Below, one piece after another: positions 23,690 to 32,796 of a stretch of 64,000 nucleotides of DNA. This DNA is from Sphingomonadales bacterium. Its GTDB lineage: Bacteria > Pseudomonadota > Alphaproteobacteria > Sphingomonadales > Sphingomonadaceae. The DNA lies in contig JAIXYT010000031.1 of assembly GCA_027490095.1 (NCBI GenBank), forward strand, positions 1-64,000. The letters are read 5' to 3'. Every line of letters starts with the position of its first letter. Position 1 is the first letter of the stretch. Made by a program: the position numbers and the translations under genes. The notes beneath the pieces are model-generated. The model saw only the letters and a list, made by a program, of their open reading frames with translations, was not told where the DNA came from and searched no databases.

Positions 23690-24238
23690 TCAGGCGAGGG
23701 CGAAGGAGGCAAGCGGGGTGTAGTGGGCGCCTTCGCCGCCCAGCGTGCTTTCGACGAGATGGAACTCGCCTGCCTGCCAGTTTGCGCGGGGGGTGGGGGT
23801 GTGGGTGAGGAAGGGGCGAAGCGCCTCGCGGGTGGCGCCGGACCCGCCGAAGCGGGCGAGCGTGATGTGGGGGGTGAATTTGCGCGGGTCTGGCTGGAGG
23901 CCGGCGCGGCGGAGCGCTGTGCGGACGGATTGGGCGAGCGACGCAAGCGGGTCGAGGGGCCCGACGCCGATCCAGAGGGTGGCGATGCGGCCCGGGCGGC
24001 TGGTGTCGAAGGTGCCGAATTCGGCGAGTGCGAGGTCGAGCGGGGGGGCGACGATGGTGGCCAGCGCATCGGTTGCGGCCTCGAGGCCATGGCGGTCGGT
24101 CTCGCCAAGGAAGGCGAGTGTCAGGTGGAGCTGGTTGTCGGTTTGCCAGCGGGCGCCTTCGATGCCCGCCATTGAGGCCGACAGGACGTCGCGGACAGGC
24201 GCCGGGGGGCGGAGCGCGACGAAGAGGCGGTGGGTCAC
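23690..24238 (-). CDS. thpR: RNA 2',3'-cyclic phosphodiesterase
   Basis: A 182-residue 2H phosphoesterase. The two catalytic HxT motifs are HLTLAFLGE (about residue 38) and HITLARFG (about 122). Family members hydrolyse 2',3'-cyclic phosphate ends of RNA to a 2'-phosphate and were first described as RNA ligases acting on tRNA halves. The start is GTG at 24238 and overlaps the stop of the upstream esterase (GTGA), so the two are translationally coupled. Confidence 0.92.
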   Translation of the reverse strand: MTHRLFVALRPPAPVRDVLSASMAGIEGARWQTDNQLHLTLAFLGETDRHGLEAATDALATIVAPPLDLALAEFGTFDTSRPGRIATLWIGVGPLDPLASLAQSVRTALRRAGLQPDPRKFTPHITLARFGGSGATREALRPFLTHTPTPRANWQAGEFHLVESTLGGEGAHYTPLASFALA

Positions 24239-24975
24239 TTGGGGAGCTTGGCCCTGACCGTGGGGAGGATGCCCTTCACCATCACGCCGACGCCGGCCGG
24301 GTTGGGGTGCATGCCGTCTGCGAGCAGATACTGCGGCTGGGCCGTGACGCCGTTGGTGAAGAAGGGGTAGAGGGCGGCGCCGTGCGTCTTCGCGAGCGCG
24401 GGGAAGATGGCGTTGTATTCCTTCGCATAGGCGGGCCCGAGGTTGGGGGCGGCGAGCATGCCGGCGAGCACCACGGGGATGCCGCGCTTGCCGAGTTCGG
24501 TGAGGATGGCATCGAGATTGGCCTTCGCCTGTGCGGGCGGCTGGCCGCGCAGCATGTCGTTGGCGCCGAGTGCGACGATCGCGAGGTCGGGTTTCTGCTT
24601 GAGGCTGGCGAGAACCCAGGGGAGGCGGGCCTTGCCCTGTTGCGTGGTGTCGCCCGAAACGCCGGCGTTGTGGACGCGGACTGCCCGTCCCTCGTTGCGG
24701 AGCGCGGTTTCGAGCTGGGGTACGAAGCCCTGGCCAGGCTTCAGCTGGTAGCCGGCGGTGAGGCTGTCGCCGAAGGCGAGGATGAGCTTTTCGCGGGGGG
24801 CAGAGGCCTTGGGCTGCGCCTGTGCGGCAGCCGGCGCGCCGAAAATCAGGACGCCCAGAGTCGCCGCAAGTGTCGCAAGACGGCCAAGCAGGTGGAAAAA
24901 TGCGCGATGTGCGCCATATGAGCGGGGCGCTGTATGTCCTGCTGCTGCAATGCCTGCCTTCAAGGGGAACTCCAT
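24235..24975 (-). CDS. tesA: Arylesterase / lysophospholipase of the SGNH family (TesA-like)
   Basis: An SGNH hydrolase with block I LAFGDSLTAGY (nucleophile Ser), block III ALGANDML and block V LADGMHPN (Asp, His). It is exported: the segment LLGRLATLAATLGVLIFGAPAAAQA is a clear signal peptide. The start is uncertain. The first ATG (24975) overlaps the divergent ybbA start and would place ~28 residues before the signal peptide; a non-standard CTG near 24891 would fit better. It hydrolyses thioesters, lysophospholipids or aryl esters. The tesA/ybbA-ybbP divergent arrangement is the same as in E. coli. Confidence 0.85.
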   Translation of the reverse strand: MEFPLKAGIAAAGHTAPRSYGAHRAFFHLLGRLATLAATLGVLIFGAPAAAQAQPKASAPREKLILAFGDSLTAGYQLKPGQGFVPQLETALRNEGRAVRVHNAGVSGDTTQQGKARLPWVLASLKQKPDLAIVALGANDMLRGQPPAQAKANLDAILTELGKRGIPVVLAGMLAAPNLGPAYAKEYNAIFPALAKTHGAALYPFFTNGVTAQPQYLLADGMHPNPAGVGVMVKGILPTVRAKLPK

Positions 24976-25699
24976 GCCGACTGTTGCCGAGGGCGCCGAT
25001 ATGGTGATCGATGCCCGCAATGTCACCCTTTCGCTTGGGCAGGGCGAGGCGCGGGTGGAGATATTGAAGGGCGTCAACCTGATGGTTGGGGCCGGCGAGC
25101 GGCTGGCGATCCTGGGGCCCTCGGGCAGCGGCAAATCGAGCCTGATGGCGGTATTGTCGGGGCTGGAGAGCGCGACCGGCGGCGAGATCCGGGTGGCGGG
25201 CGCCGACATCGTTGGGCTGAGCGAGGATGGGCTGGCCGAAGCGCGGCGCGGGCGGATCGGGCTGGTGCTGCAGGCCTTTCACCTGATCCCGACCATGACG
25301 GCACTGGAGAATGTGGCGGTGCCGCTGGAGCTGGCGGGGCATGCCGACCCGTTCGGCGAGGCGCGCCGCGAGCTGGAGGCGGTGGGCCTGGGGCATCGGG
25401 TGACGCATTATCCGACCCAGCTTTCGGGCGGCGAGCAACAGCGGGTGGCGCTGGCCCGCGCGCTGGCGATCCGCCCTGCCCTGCTGTTTGCCGACGAGCC
25501 GACCGGAAACCTGGATGCGAAGACCGGGGAGGCGATCGTGGAGCTGCTGTTCCGGCGGCTTTCGGACACTGGCGCGACGCTGGTTCTGATCACGCACGAC
25601 CAGGAGCTTGCGGCCAAGTGCAGCCGAGTGATTCGGATGCGCGACGGGCGAATTGCGAGCGACACGCTGGCGGCGCCGGCGGAAGCTGTGGCGCAATGA
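24974..25699 (+). CDS. ybbA: ABC transporter ATP-binding protein (YbbA-like)
   Basis: A 241-residue ATPase of the MacB/LolD class. Walker A is GPSGSGKSS (about 48-56), the Q-loop is LVLQAFHLIP, the signature is LSGGEQQRVALARAL, Walker B is ALLFADEPTGNLD and the switch is LITHDQ. It powers the membrane protein encoded next, which it overlaps by ATGA (25696-25699). ATG at 24974 follows AAGGGGAAC. Partners and substrate of YbbAP are poorly known; a role in moving lipid-like substrates or acting in mechanotransmission is inferred from the class. Confidence 0.93.
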   Translation: MPTVAEGADMVIDARNVTLSLGQGEARVEILKGVNLMVGAGERLAILGPSGSGKSSLMAVLSGLESATGGEIRVAGADIVGLSEDGLAEARRGRIGLVLQAFHLIPTMTALENVAVPLELAGHADPFGEARRELEAVGLGHRVTHYPTQLSGGEQQRVALARALAIRPALLFADEPTGNLDAKTGEAIVELLFRRLSDTGATLVLITHDQELAAKCSRVIRMRDGRIASDTLAAPAEAVAQ

Positions 25700-28257
25700 A
25701 TGTGGCGGGGCTGCCGCTGACCGGGCGGGCGGTGCCGCCCGTGCCGTTGTGGCCGCTGGCCGGCCGGCTTGCGCTGCGCGAGGCGCGCGGCGGGCTGGGG
25801 GCGCTGCGGCTGCTGTTCGTCTGTCTGTTCCTGGGCGTGCTGGCGATGGCGGGCGTGGGGAGCCTTGCGACGGCGATCACGGTCGGGCTTTCGGAGCAGG
25901 GGCAGACGATCCTGGGCGCGGACGTGGAGGCGCAGCTGGCGCAGCGGTCTCCGACGCCTGAAGAGGCGGCCGCGCTGCGAAGCTTTGGCGGCACGGCCTC
26001 GGTGAATGTGAAGATGCGCGCGATGGTGCGCGGCGAATCCGGCGATGCGCTGGGCAAGCAGCTGCTGGGCGAGCTGAAAGCGGTGGACGGGGGCTGGCCG
26101 CTGTATGGTGCGGCGGACCTTGCGGCGGGCGGTGGCAATGCTGCCGTGCAGGCCGCGCTGGCGCGGGGTGCAGTGATTGCCGAGCCGCTGGCGGAGCAGC
26201 TTGGTCTGAAGGTGGGCGACCGGATCGGGCTGGGCGAGGCGCAGTTCGAGGTGACCGGGATCCTGGGTGCCGAGCCCGACAAGCCGGGCGAGGGCTTTAC
26301 CTTCGGCCCCTCGGTGCTGATCGCGATGGATCGGCTGGCGGCGACCGGGCTGGTCCAGCCGGGTTCGCTGTATCGCCACCACACCAAGCTGAAGCTGCCG
26401 GCGGGGACCGACCCGGTGGCGGTGACCGCGGCGTTGAAGCGCAAGTTTCCGGATGCGGGCTGGCGGCTTGCGGATCGACGCGACGGGGCACCGGGGGTGC
26501 GGCGCTTTGTTGAACGGCTGGGGCAGTTCCTGACGCTTGTCAGCCTGACCGCGCTTGCGGTGGCGGGCGTGGGCGTGGGCAACGGGGTGCAGAGCTTTCT
26601 GGACCGCAAGGCGGGCACGATCGCGACGCTGAAGGCGCTGGGGGGTTCATCGGGGCTGGTGTGGCGGACCTATCTGCTGCTGATCGGCGGCGTTGCGCTG
26701 GCGGCGGCTGTCGCGGGCGCGCTGGCAGGCGCCCTGGTGCCGATGGTGGTGGTGCAGGTGGCGGGCGACCTGCTGCCGGTGCCGCCCGCCATCGGGCTGC
26801 ATGCTGCGCCGATGCTGGCGGCGATCCTGTTCGGGCTGCTGGTGGCGCTGGCCTTTGCGGTGCCGCCGCTGGCACGGGCCGGGGCCCTGCCGGCGCAGCG
26901 GATCTTTCGCGGAAGTGTGGAGCAATGGCCCTGGCCGTCGGCGCGCGCGCTGACGGTGGCGCTGGGCGCGGGTGCCGTGGTTGCGGCGCTGGCGGTGGCG
27001 CAGGCGGCCGAGCAGCTGTTCGCGCTGGGGTTCCTGGCCGGGGTCGGCGTGGTGCTGCTGCTGCTGTTCGCGCTGGGGACGCTGGTGAAGCTGGTGGCGC
27101 GGGCAGCGCCGCGGCCGCGGGGCGTGCTGCCGCGGCTGGCGCTTGCGAACCTGCACCGGCCGGGCGCGATGACGCGCCAGCTGGTGGTGGCGCTGGGGCT
27201 GGGGCTGAGCCTGTTCGCGACGCTGGCCTTCATCGAGACGAGCTTCAACGCGGAAATCCGCAAGACGGTGCCCGACAAGGCGCCGGCCTTTTTCCTGCTG
27301 GACCTGCCGAAGGAGGATGCGGAGCGCTTCCGGGCAAGCCTGCCCAAGGGCAGCGAGGTGCGGATGGTGCCCAGCCTGCGGGGGCCGGTGACGCATGTGA
27401 ACGGGGTTCCGGCGAGCGAGATCAAGGACCTTCCCGACGGCGCCTATGTGCTGCGCGGGGACCGGGGGCTGACCTGGTCGGCAAGCCTGCCGCAGGGGAA
27501 CCGCCTGGTGGCGGGCGAATGGTGGCCGGCGGACTATGTTGGGCCGCCGCTGGTTTCGATGGATGCCGAGCAGGCCGGATTCCTGGGGCTGAAGGTGGGC
27601 GACCGGATCACGGTTTCGGTGCTGGGGGTGGAGATCGAGGCCCGGATCGCGAGCCTGAGGCAGATCGACTGGGATTCGCTGGGGTTCAACTTCGTGCTGG
27701 TCTATGACCCGCACACGCTGCGCGATGCGCCCTATAGCTGGATGGCGACGGTGACGCCGCCGGCTGCCGCGCAGGCGGGGTTCACGGGCGAGATCACGCG
27801 CGCCTTTCCGACGGTTTCCGTGGTGAAGGTGGGCGATGTGCTGAACCAGGTGGGGACGCTGGTGCGGCAGATGGGAATGGCGGTGAGAGCTGCCGCCAGC
27901 GTGGCGATCCTGGCGGGCATTGCCGTTCTGGTGGGGGCGCTGGCCGCGCAGGCGCGGGCGCGCATCTATGACAATGTGATCCTGAAGACGCTGGGCGCCA
28001 CGCGGCGGCAGCTGATGACGGCAGCCGCGATGGAATATGCCGGGCTTGGGCTGCTGGTTGCGCTGATCGCGCTGGCGCTGGGCGGGCTGGCGGCGTGGCT
28101 GGTGGTGACGCAGGTGCTGAAGTTCGGCTGGAAGCCGGACTGGGTGGTGGCATTGACGACGGTGCTGCTGGGCGCGGCTGTCACGCTGGTGCTGGGCCTT
28201 ATCGGCGCCTGGCAGACGCTGGGCGCGAAGGTGGCGGCGACGCTGCGGAGCAGCTGA
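25696..28257 (+). CDS. ybbP: FtsX-like ABC permease (YbbP-like)
   Basis: An 853-residue membrane protein. One TM near 40-65 is followed by a large periplasmic domain, two FtsX-type membrane modules (about 280-410 with LVSLTALAVAGVGVGNGVQ... TIATLKALGGSS; and about 735-850 with AILAGIAVLVGALAAQARARIYD and ILKTLGATRRQL), and a middle group of TMs near 415-480. The two FtsX repeats and ~850 residues match YbbP. It is coupled to ybbA by overlapping ATGA. It is thought to form a type VII-like ABC complex that does not itself carry a substrate through the membrane. Confidence 0.92.
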   Translation: MNVAGLPLTGRAVPPVPLWPLAGRLALREARGGLGALRLLFVCLFLGVLAMAGVGSLATAITVGLSEQGQTILGADVEAQLAQRSPTPEEAAALRSFGGTASVNVKMRAMVRGESGDALGKQLLGELKAVDGGWPLYGAADLAAGGGNAAVQAALARGAVIAEPLAEQLGLKVGDRIGLGEAQFEVTGILGAEPDKPGEGFTFGPSVLIAMDRLAATGLVQPGSLYRHHTKLKLPAGTDPVAVTAALKRKFPDAGWRLADRRDGAPGVRRFVERLGQFLTLVSLTALAVAGVGVGNGVQSFLDRKAGTIATLKALGGSSGLVWRTYLLLIGGVALAAAVAGALAGALVPMVVVQVAGDLLPVPPAIGLHAAPMLAAILFGLLVALAFAVPPLARAGALPAQRIFRGSVEQWPWPSARALTVALGAGAVVAALAVAQAAEQLFALGFLAGVGVVLLLLFALGTLVKLVARAAPRPRGVLPRLALANLHRPGAMTRQLVVALGLGLSLFATLAFIETSFNAEIRKTVPDKAPAFFLLDLPKEDAERFRASLPKGSEVRMVPSLRGPVTHVNGVPASEIKDLPDGAYVLRGDRGLTWSASLPQGNRLVAGEWWPADYVGPPLVSMDAEQAGFLGLKVGDRITVSVLGVEIEARIASLRQIDWDSLGFNFVLVYDPHTLRDAPYSWMATVTPPAAAQAGFTGEITRAFPTVSVVKVGDVLNQVGTLVRQMGMAVRAAASVAILAGIAVLVGALAAQARARIYDNVILKTLGATRRQLMTAAAMEYAGLGLLVALIALALGGLAAWLVVTQVLKFGWKPDWVVALTTVLLGAAVTLVLGLIGAWQTLGAKVAATLRSS

Positions 28258-28308
28258 GGGGCCTGGCAGGGTGAAATATTTCAGCGGTGAAAGATTTCGC
28301 TTCACAAG

Positions 28309-28338
28309 CTTGAAACTGCATGTTACATGGGCGATATC
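28309..28338 (+). promoter_or_regulatory. Candidate promoter (sigma-32-like) of the BI-1 family gene
   Basis: CTTGAAA (28309-28315) is followed after 17 bases by GATATC (28333-28338), about 85 bases before the start codon. CTTGAAA matches the -35 element of RpoH promoters; the -10 is poor for both housekeeping and heat-shock consensus. A perfect TGAAATATTTCA palindrome (28272-28283) lies just upstream. Confidence 0.3.
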
Positions 28339-28424
28339 AATGGCGTCGGATCCGTAATGTGGCGCGCAGGGGGCTTACGCCTGCAGGCCTGACGGGAACC
28401 CCCGGCGCGATGGAGAGCAATTCG

Positions 28425-29171
28425 ATGGTCAACCAGACCGATCCCCGCCTTGGACGCGCGGCCGCTGCAGGCCGCACGGGCACCACTGCGGTTGAGTATG
28501 ACGCTGGGCTGCGCAAGCATATGCTCAGCGTTTACAACTACATGATGTCGGGCGTTCTGCTGACCGGCGTGGTTGCGCTTGGCATGGCGGCGACCGGCGC
28601 GGTGAACGCGCTGTTCAACCCGGTGACCGGCGCTCCGTCGATCCTGGGCTGGGTGGTGATGCTGGCGCCGCTGGGCTTCGTGTTCCTGCTGGGCTTCCGC
28701 TATCAGAAGATGTCGGAAGGCGCGGTGCAGGGCCTGTTCTGGGCATTTGCCGCGATCATGGGTGCGTCGATGTCGACCATCTTCCTGCGCTACACGGGCA
28801 CCTCGATCGCGACGACCTTCTTCGCGACGGCCGCCTCGTTCGCGGGGATGAGCCTCTATGGCTACACGACGAAGCGCGACCTGTCGAAGCTGGGCACCTT
28901 CCTTTTCATGGGCCTGATCGGCATCATCGTCGCCATGCTGCTGAACTTCTTCCTGCAGTCCGGCACGCTGGCGCTGGTGATCTCCATCCTGGGCGTGCTG
29001 ATCTTCGCGGGCCTGACCGCGTCGGACACGCAGAAGATCAAGGAAAGCTATGATTATGTCGCCGGCACCGACATGGCGGGCAAGGCGGCGATCATGGGTG
29101 CGCTGACGCTGTACCTGGACTTCATCAACCTGTTCCAGTTCCTGCTCAGCTTCCTCGGCCAGAGGGAATAG
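28425..29171 (+). CDS. Bax inhibitor-1 / YccA family membrane protein
   Basis: A 248-residue protein. After a soluble N-terminus (EYDAGLRKHMLSVYNYMMSGVLL) come seven hydrophobic segments and the conserved C-terminal block YDYVAG...LTLYLDFINLFQFLLSFLG. BI-1 family proteins are pH-sensitive calcium-leak channels; bacterial YccA also modulates FtsH proteolysis. ATG at 28425 has GGAGAG seven bases upstream; ATG at 28410 is an alternative. Codon use is more C-ending than in most neighbours, suggesting good expression. It is followed by a strong terminator. Confidence 0.92.
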   Translation: MVNQTDPRLGRAAAAGRTGTTAVEYDAGLRKHMLSVYNYMMSGVLLTGVVALGMAATGAVNALFNPVTGAPSILGWVVMLAPLGFVFLLGFRYQKMSEGAVQGLFWAFAAIMGASMSTIFLRYTGTSIATTFFATAASFAGMSLYGYTTKRDLSKLGTFLFMGLIGIIVAMLLNFFLQSGTLALVISILGVLIFAGLTASDTQKIKESYDYVAGTDMAGKAAIMGALTLYLDFINLFQFLLSFLGQRE

Positions 29172-29237
29172 CGAGCGACGCAATCGCAAGAAGAGCGACC
29201 CCAAGGCCCCGAATTCCCCGGGGCCGCCCTCCAGACG

Positions 29238-29274
29238 AAGGGCCCGGTTTGCGACGCCGGGCCCTTCTTTTTTT
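29238..29274 (+). terminator. Intrinsic terminator after the BI-1 family gene
   Basis: A 10-bp stem AAGGGCCCGG / CCGGGCCCTT with a nine-base loop, followed by CTTTTTTT. It lies 66 bases past the stop codon and before glutathione peroxidase. Confidence 0.9.
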
Positions 29275-29399
29275 GGGGCTCCTTGCTGCCGATCTGCCGG
29301 CAGCCTGTGGATGAATGGGGCCGAGGGCCTTTCCTTTCCGTGGGATACCCCCCATGTAGCCGGAAAGAGGGATCGGGACAGAATCTGGGGAGGGTTCCA

Positions 29400-29885
29400 A
29401 TGGCCGACGATATCTATCACCACCGCGCCGTGACACTGGACGGCCGCGACGTCAGCCTTGCGGACTATCGCGGCAAGGTGCTGCTGATCGTCAACGTGGC
29501 GTCGAAATGCGGGTTCACGCCGCAGTACACGGGGCTGGAGGAGCTGTACCAGCGCTTCCGGGACAAGGGCTTCGAGGTGCTGGGATTCCCCTGCAACCAG
29601 TTCGGGAAGCAGGAGCCGGGCGACGCGGCGGAGATCGCGAAATTCTGCTCGACCACCTATCCGGTGACCTTTCCGATGTTCGGCAAGATCGAGGTGAACG
29701 GGGACGGGGCGCATCCGCTGTATGAGCAGCTGAAGGCGCAGGCGCCGGGGCTGCTGGGCTCGACGGGGATCAAGTGGAACTTCACCAAGTTCCTGGTGAA
29801 CCGCGAGGGCGAGGCGGTGGAGCGCTTTGCGCCGACGGTGAAGCCCGAGGACATCGCGCCGCGGATTGCGAAGCTGCTGGTGTGA
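29400..29885 (+). CDS. Glutathione peroxidase family protein
   Basis: A 161-residue thioredoxin-fold peroxidase reducing hydroperoxides. The peroxidatic cysteine is in NVASKCGFTPQY, the second conserved block is LGFPCNQFGKQEPG, and WNFTKFLVN holds the catalytic Trp/Asn. It uses Cys, not Sec, and as in most bacterial BtuE-type enzymes probably prefers thioredoxin. It overlaps cmk by GTGA, so the two are translationally coupled; the functional reason for that is not obvious. Confidence 0.94.
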   Translation: MADDIYHHRAVTLDGRDVSLADYRGKVLLIVNVASKCGFTPQYTGLEELYQRFRDKGFEVLGFPCNQFGKQEPGDAAEIAKFCSTTYPVTFPMFGKIEVNGDGAHPLYEQLKAQAPGLLGSTGIKWNFTKFLVNREGEAVERFAPTVKPEDIAPRIAKLLV

Positions 29886-30520
29886 TCCCGCTGATCGCGG
29901 TGGATGGGCCTGCCGCGTCGGGCAAGGGGACCATTGCCCGGGCGCTTGGGCGGCACTTCGGGGTGCCGCACCTGGACACGGGTGCGCTGTATAGGGCGGT
30001 TGCGCTGGCGGCGCTGAGGGCGGGGCTGGATCTGGCGAACGGGGCGGCGGTGGGCGCAAAGGCGGCTGCGCTGGACCTGAGCCTGCTGGAGGATCCCGAA
30101 TTGCGCGGGGCAGCGACTGGTGAAGCGGCCTCGCGGGTGTCGGCGCTGCCCCAGGTTCGGGGCAGCCTGCTGGCGTTTCAGAAGGCCTTTGCCGCGCAGC
30201 CGGGGGGGGCCGTTCTGGACGGGCGGGACATCGGGACGGTGATTGCGCCGCACGCGCCGGCCAAGCTGTTCGTGACGGCGGCGCCCGAGGTGCGGGCGCG
30301 GCGGCGGTTCCTGGAGCTGACCTCGGCCGGGCGCGAGGTGACGGAGGGGCAGGTGCTGGCCGACATCGTGGCGCGCGACGCACGCGACATGGGGCGAGCG
30401 GATGCCCCGCTCAGGCAGGCGACAGACTCCGACTTGCTTGATACCAGCGAATTGGATATAGCCGCGGCCGTCCGGAAGGCGGTCGAGCTTGTCTCGCGCC
30501 GGCTGGGCCGGATTTCCTGA
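29882..30520 (+). CDS. cmk: Cytidylate kinase
   Basis: A 212-residue NMP kinase phosphorylating CMP/dCMP. The P-loop is AVDGPAASGKGTIAR, substrate and structural motifs are HLDTGALYRAVA and VLDGRDIGTVI, and the LID region is RDARDMGRADAPL. The start is GTG (29882), which overlaps the stop of the peroxidase gene. The downstream order rpsA-ihfB is the classical cmk neighbourhood. Confidence 0.95.
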   Translation: MIPLIAVDGPAASGKGTIARALGRHFGVPHLDTGALYRAVALAALRAGLDLANGAAVGAKAAALDLSLLEDPELRGAATGEAASRVSALPQVRGSLLAFQKAFAAQPGGAVLDGRDIGTVIAPHAPAKLFVTAAPEVRARRRFLELTSAGREVTEGQVLADIVARDARDMGRADAPLRQATDSDLLDTSELDIAAAVRKAVELVSRRLGRIS

Positions 30521-30655
30521 CTGGAGGCGCCGGAGGCTGAGGCTTTCTTGGCGCCCATTTCCATTTAGGGGGTCTGCACGACTTTTGGCATCAACCCCCG
30601 CAAGACCGCCGGAGACAACCGGCTGGCCTTCCCGGTTTCGACAGACAGGATCTAC
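30521..30655 (+). promoter_or_regulatory. rpsA leader region
   Basis: A 135-base spacer between cmk and rpsA containing a GCCGG-N6-CCGGC stem (30608-30623) about 30 bases upstream of the start codon, and a wider GGGGGT/ACCCCC pairing. S1 is known to autoregulate its own translation through structured leader RNA in E. coli; whether this leader does so is inference. No strong ribosome-binding site is visible before the ATG, consistent with S1 mRNA behaviour. Confidence 0.35.
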
Positions 30656-32377
30656 ATGGCTTCGACTGCAACGCCGACCCGCGACGATTTCGCCGCCCTC
30701 CTCGACAAGTCCCTCGGCGAAAGCCAGAGCTTCGAAGGAAAGGTCGTGAAGGGGCGGGTCACCGCCATCGAGAATGACCTGGTGGTGATCGATGTTGGGT
30801 TGAAGTCGGAAGGCCGCATCTCGATCCGTGAATTCACCCCCCCGGGCCAGGCGCCCCAGGTGAGCGTGGGTGATGAAGTCGACGTCTATGTCGACCGCGT
30901 GGAAAATGCTTTCGGCGAAGCGATGCTGAGCCGCGACCGGGCCCGCCGCGAAGCGGCCTGGGATAAGCTGGAGCAGCAGTTCAACGCCGGCGAGCGCGTA
31001 GACGGCACCATCTTCGGCCGCGTGAAGGGTGGCTTCACCGTCGACCTGGGCGGCGCGGTTGCGTTCCTGCCCGGCAGCCAGGTGGACATCCGCCCGGTGC
31101 GCGACGTGACGCCGCTGATGGGCATTTCGCAGCCGTTCCAGCTGCTGAAGATGGACAGGAAGCGCGGCAACATCGTGGTGTCGCGCCGGAGCATCCTGGA
31201 AGAGACCCGCGCCGAAGCGCGCACCGGCCTGATCCAGAGCCTTTCCGAAGGCCAGGTGATCGACGGCGTGGTGAAGAACATCACCGACTATGGCGCCTTC
31301 GTGGACCTGGGCGGGATCGACGGCCTGCTGCACGTGACCGACATGAGCTACAAGCGCGTCGGCCATCCGAACGAAGTCATCAACATCGGTGACACGGTGA
31401 AGGTGCAGATCATCCGCATCAACCGCGACACCCAGCGCATCAGCCTTGGCATGAAGCAGCTGGAATCGGATCCGTGGGAAGGCGCCGAAGCCAAGTACCC
31501 GGTGGGTGCAAAGCTGAAGGGCCGCGTGACCAACATCACCGAATATGGCGCCTTCATCGAGCTGGAGCCGGGCATCGAGGGCCTCGTCCATGTCTCCGAA
31601 ATGAGCTGGGTGAAGAAGAATGTGCACCCGGGCAAGATCGTTTCGACCAGCCAGGAAGTGGACGTGCTCGTTCTCGAGGTCGATGGCGAGAAGCGCCGCA
31701 TTTCGCTTGGCCTGAAGCAGGCCCAGCGCAACCCGTGGGAAGTGTTCGCCGAAGAGCATCCGGTGGGCTCGATCGTGGAAGGCGAAGTGAAGAACTCGAC
31801 CGAGTTCGGCCTGTTCATCGGCCTGCCGGGCGAAGTCGACGGCATGGTTCACATGTCGGACATCGCCTGGGGCGTGTCGGGCGAAGCCGCCCTTGCCCTC
31901 CACCACAAGGGCGAGATGGTGAAGGCGCAGGTGCTGGAAGTCGACGTGGAGCGCGAGCGGATTTCGCTGGGCATCAAGCAGGTGTCGGGTGAAGGCGCGA
32001 CCGCCGAAGTCGGCGCCCGGCCGGCAGCCTCGGTCGACGGCCTGTCGAAGAACCAGGTCGTCACCTGCATCGTGCGCGAAGCGCGCGACGGCGGGATCGA
32101 GGTGCAGATCGGCGAAGACGGCCCGACCGGCTTCGTCAAGCGCTCCGACCTCAGCCGCGACCGCGACGAGCAGCGCCCCGAGCGCTTCCAGGTGGGCCAG
32201 AAGGTCGATGCCCTGGTGATTGGTTTCGAGCGCGGCAAGAAGCCGATGCTCTCCATCAAGGCGATGCAGATTGCCGAAGAGAAGCAGCAGGTTGCGCAAT
32301 ATGGCTCGTCCGACTCGGGCGCATCGCTGGGCGACATCCTGGGTGCTGCGCTGAACAAGGCGAAGCAGGACGGCTGA
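30656..32377 (+). CDS. rpsA: 30S ribosomal protein S1
   Basis: A 573-residue protein with six S1 (OB-fold) repeats: ~30-100, ~115-180, ~200-265 ([24 protein letters not shown]), ~285-350 ([26 protein letters not shown]), ~370-440 ([26 protein letters not shown]) and ~460-530. It binds mRNA and brings it to the 30S subunit. Codon use differs clearly from the neighbours (GAA, CGC and GGC instead of GAG, CGG and GGG), as expected for a very highly expressed gene. An intrinsic terminator separates it from ihfB. Confidence 0.97.
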   Translation: MASTATPTRDDFAALLDKSLGESQSFEGKVVKGRVTAIENDLVVIDVGLKSEGRISIREFTPPGQAPQVSVGDEVDVYVDRVENAFGEAMLSRDRARREAAWDKLEQQFNAGERVDGTIFGRVKGGFTVDLGGAVAFLPGSQVDIRPVRDVTPLMGISQPFQLLKMDRKRGNIVVSRRSILEETRAEARTGLIQSLSEGQVIDGVVKNITDYGAFVDLGGIDGLLHVTDMSYKRVGHPNEVINIGDTVKVQIIRINRDTQRISLGMKQLESDPWEGAEAKYPVGAKLKGRVTNITEYGAFIELEPGIEGLVHVSEMSWVKKNVHPGKIVSTSQEVDVLVLEVDGEKRRISLGLKQAQRNPWEVFAEEHPVGSIVEGEVKNSTEFGLFIGLPGEVDGMVHMSDIAWGVSGEAALALHHKGEMVKAQVLEVDVERERISLGIKQVSGEGATAEVGARPAASVDGLSKNQVVTCIVREARDGGIEVQIGEDGPTGFVKRSDLSRDRDEQRPERFQVGQKVDALVIGFERGKKPMLSIKAMQIAEEKQQVAQYGSSDSGASLGDILGAALNKAKQDG

Positions 32378-32414
32378 TCGGCCGGCTGCAAATCAGCCTT
32401 AATGGCCTGAAATG

Positions 32415-32446
32415 GGGCGGCGCTGACAGGCGCCGCCCTTTTTCTT
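32415..32446 (+). terminator. Intrinsic terminator between rpsA and ihfB
   Basis: A 9-bp stem GGGCGGCGC / GCGCCGCCC with six-base loop, followed by TTTTTCTTT. It lies 38 bases past the rpsA stop, so ihfB likely has its own promoter or depends on read-through. Confidence 0.9.
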
Positions 32447-32514
32447 TGCAGTTGAAGGGCTTGACCGACTCATCATTCGCCTTTCATATTTCCGCCATTG
32501 CAGGGGTGTTCCAG

Positions 32515-32796
32515 ATGATCCGTTCCGAGCTGGTGCAGAAGATTGCCGACGCCAATCCCCATCTGGGTCAGCGGGAGGCCGAGCGCGTGGTTTCGACAAT
32601 CCTGGACGCCATTGCCGACCGGCTGGCCGAAGGCGGTCGGGTGGAGCTGAGGGGCTTTGGCGCCTTTTCGACGCGCAGCCGCAATGCGCGTACCGGCCGC
32701 AACCCGCGGACGGGGGAATCGGTGGACGTGGACGCCAAGCGCGTGCCGCATTTCAAGCCGGGCAAGGAACTGCGCGAACGCCTCAACATGGGGTGA
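32515..32796 (+). CDS. ihfB: Integration host factor beta subunit
   Basis: A 93-residue HU/IHF-family protein: [23 protein letters not shown], the [15 protein letters not shown] turn, the DNA-bending arm [22 protein letters not shown] with its intercalating Pro, and [12 protein letters not shown]. It forms a heterodimer with IhfA that sharply bends DNA in replication, recombination and transcription. The start is the ATG at 32515, giving the standard length. Its stop codon TGA is the first triplet of a 144-bp inverted repeat. Confidence 0.95.
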   Translation: MIRSELVQKIADANPHLGQREAERVVSTILDAIADRLAEGGRVELRGFGAFSTRSRNARTGRNPRTGESVDVDAKRVPHFKPGKELRERLNMG

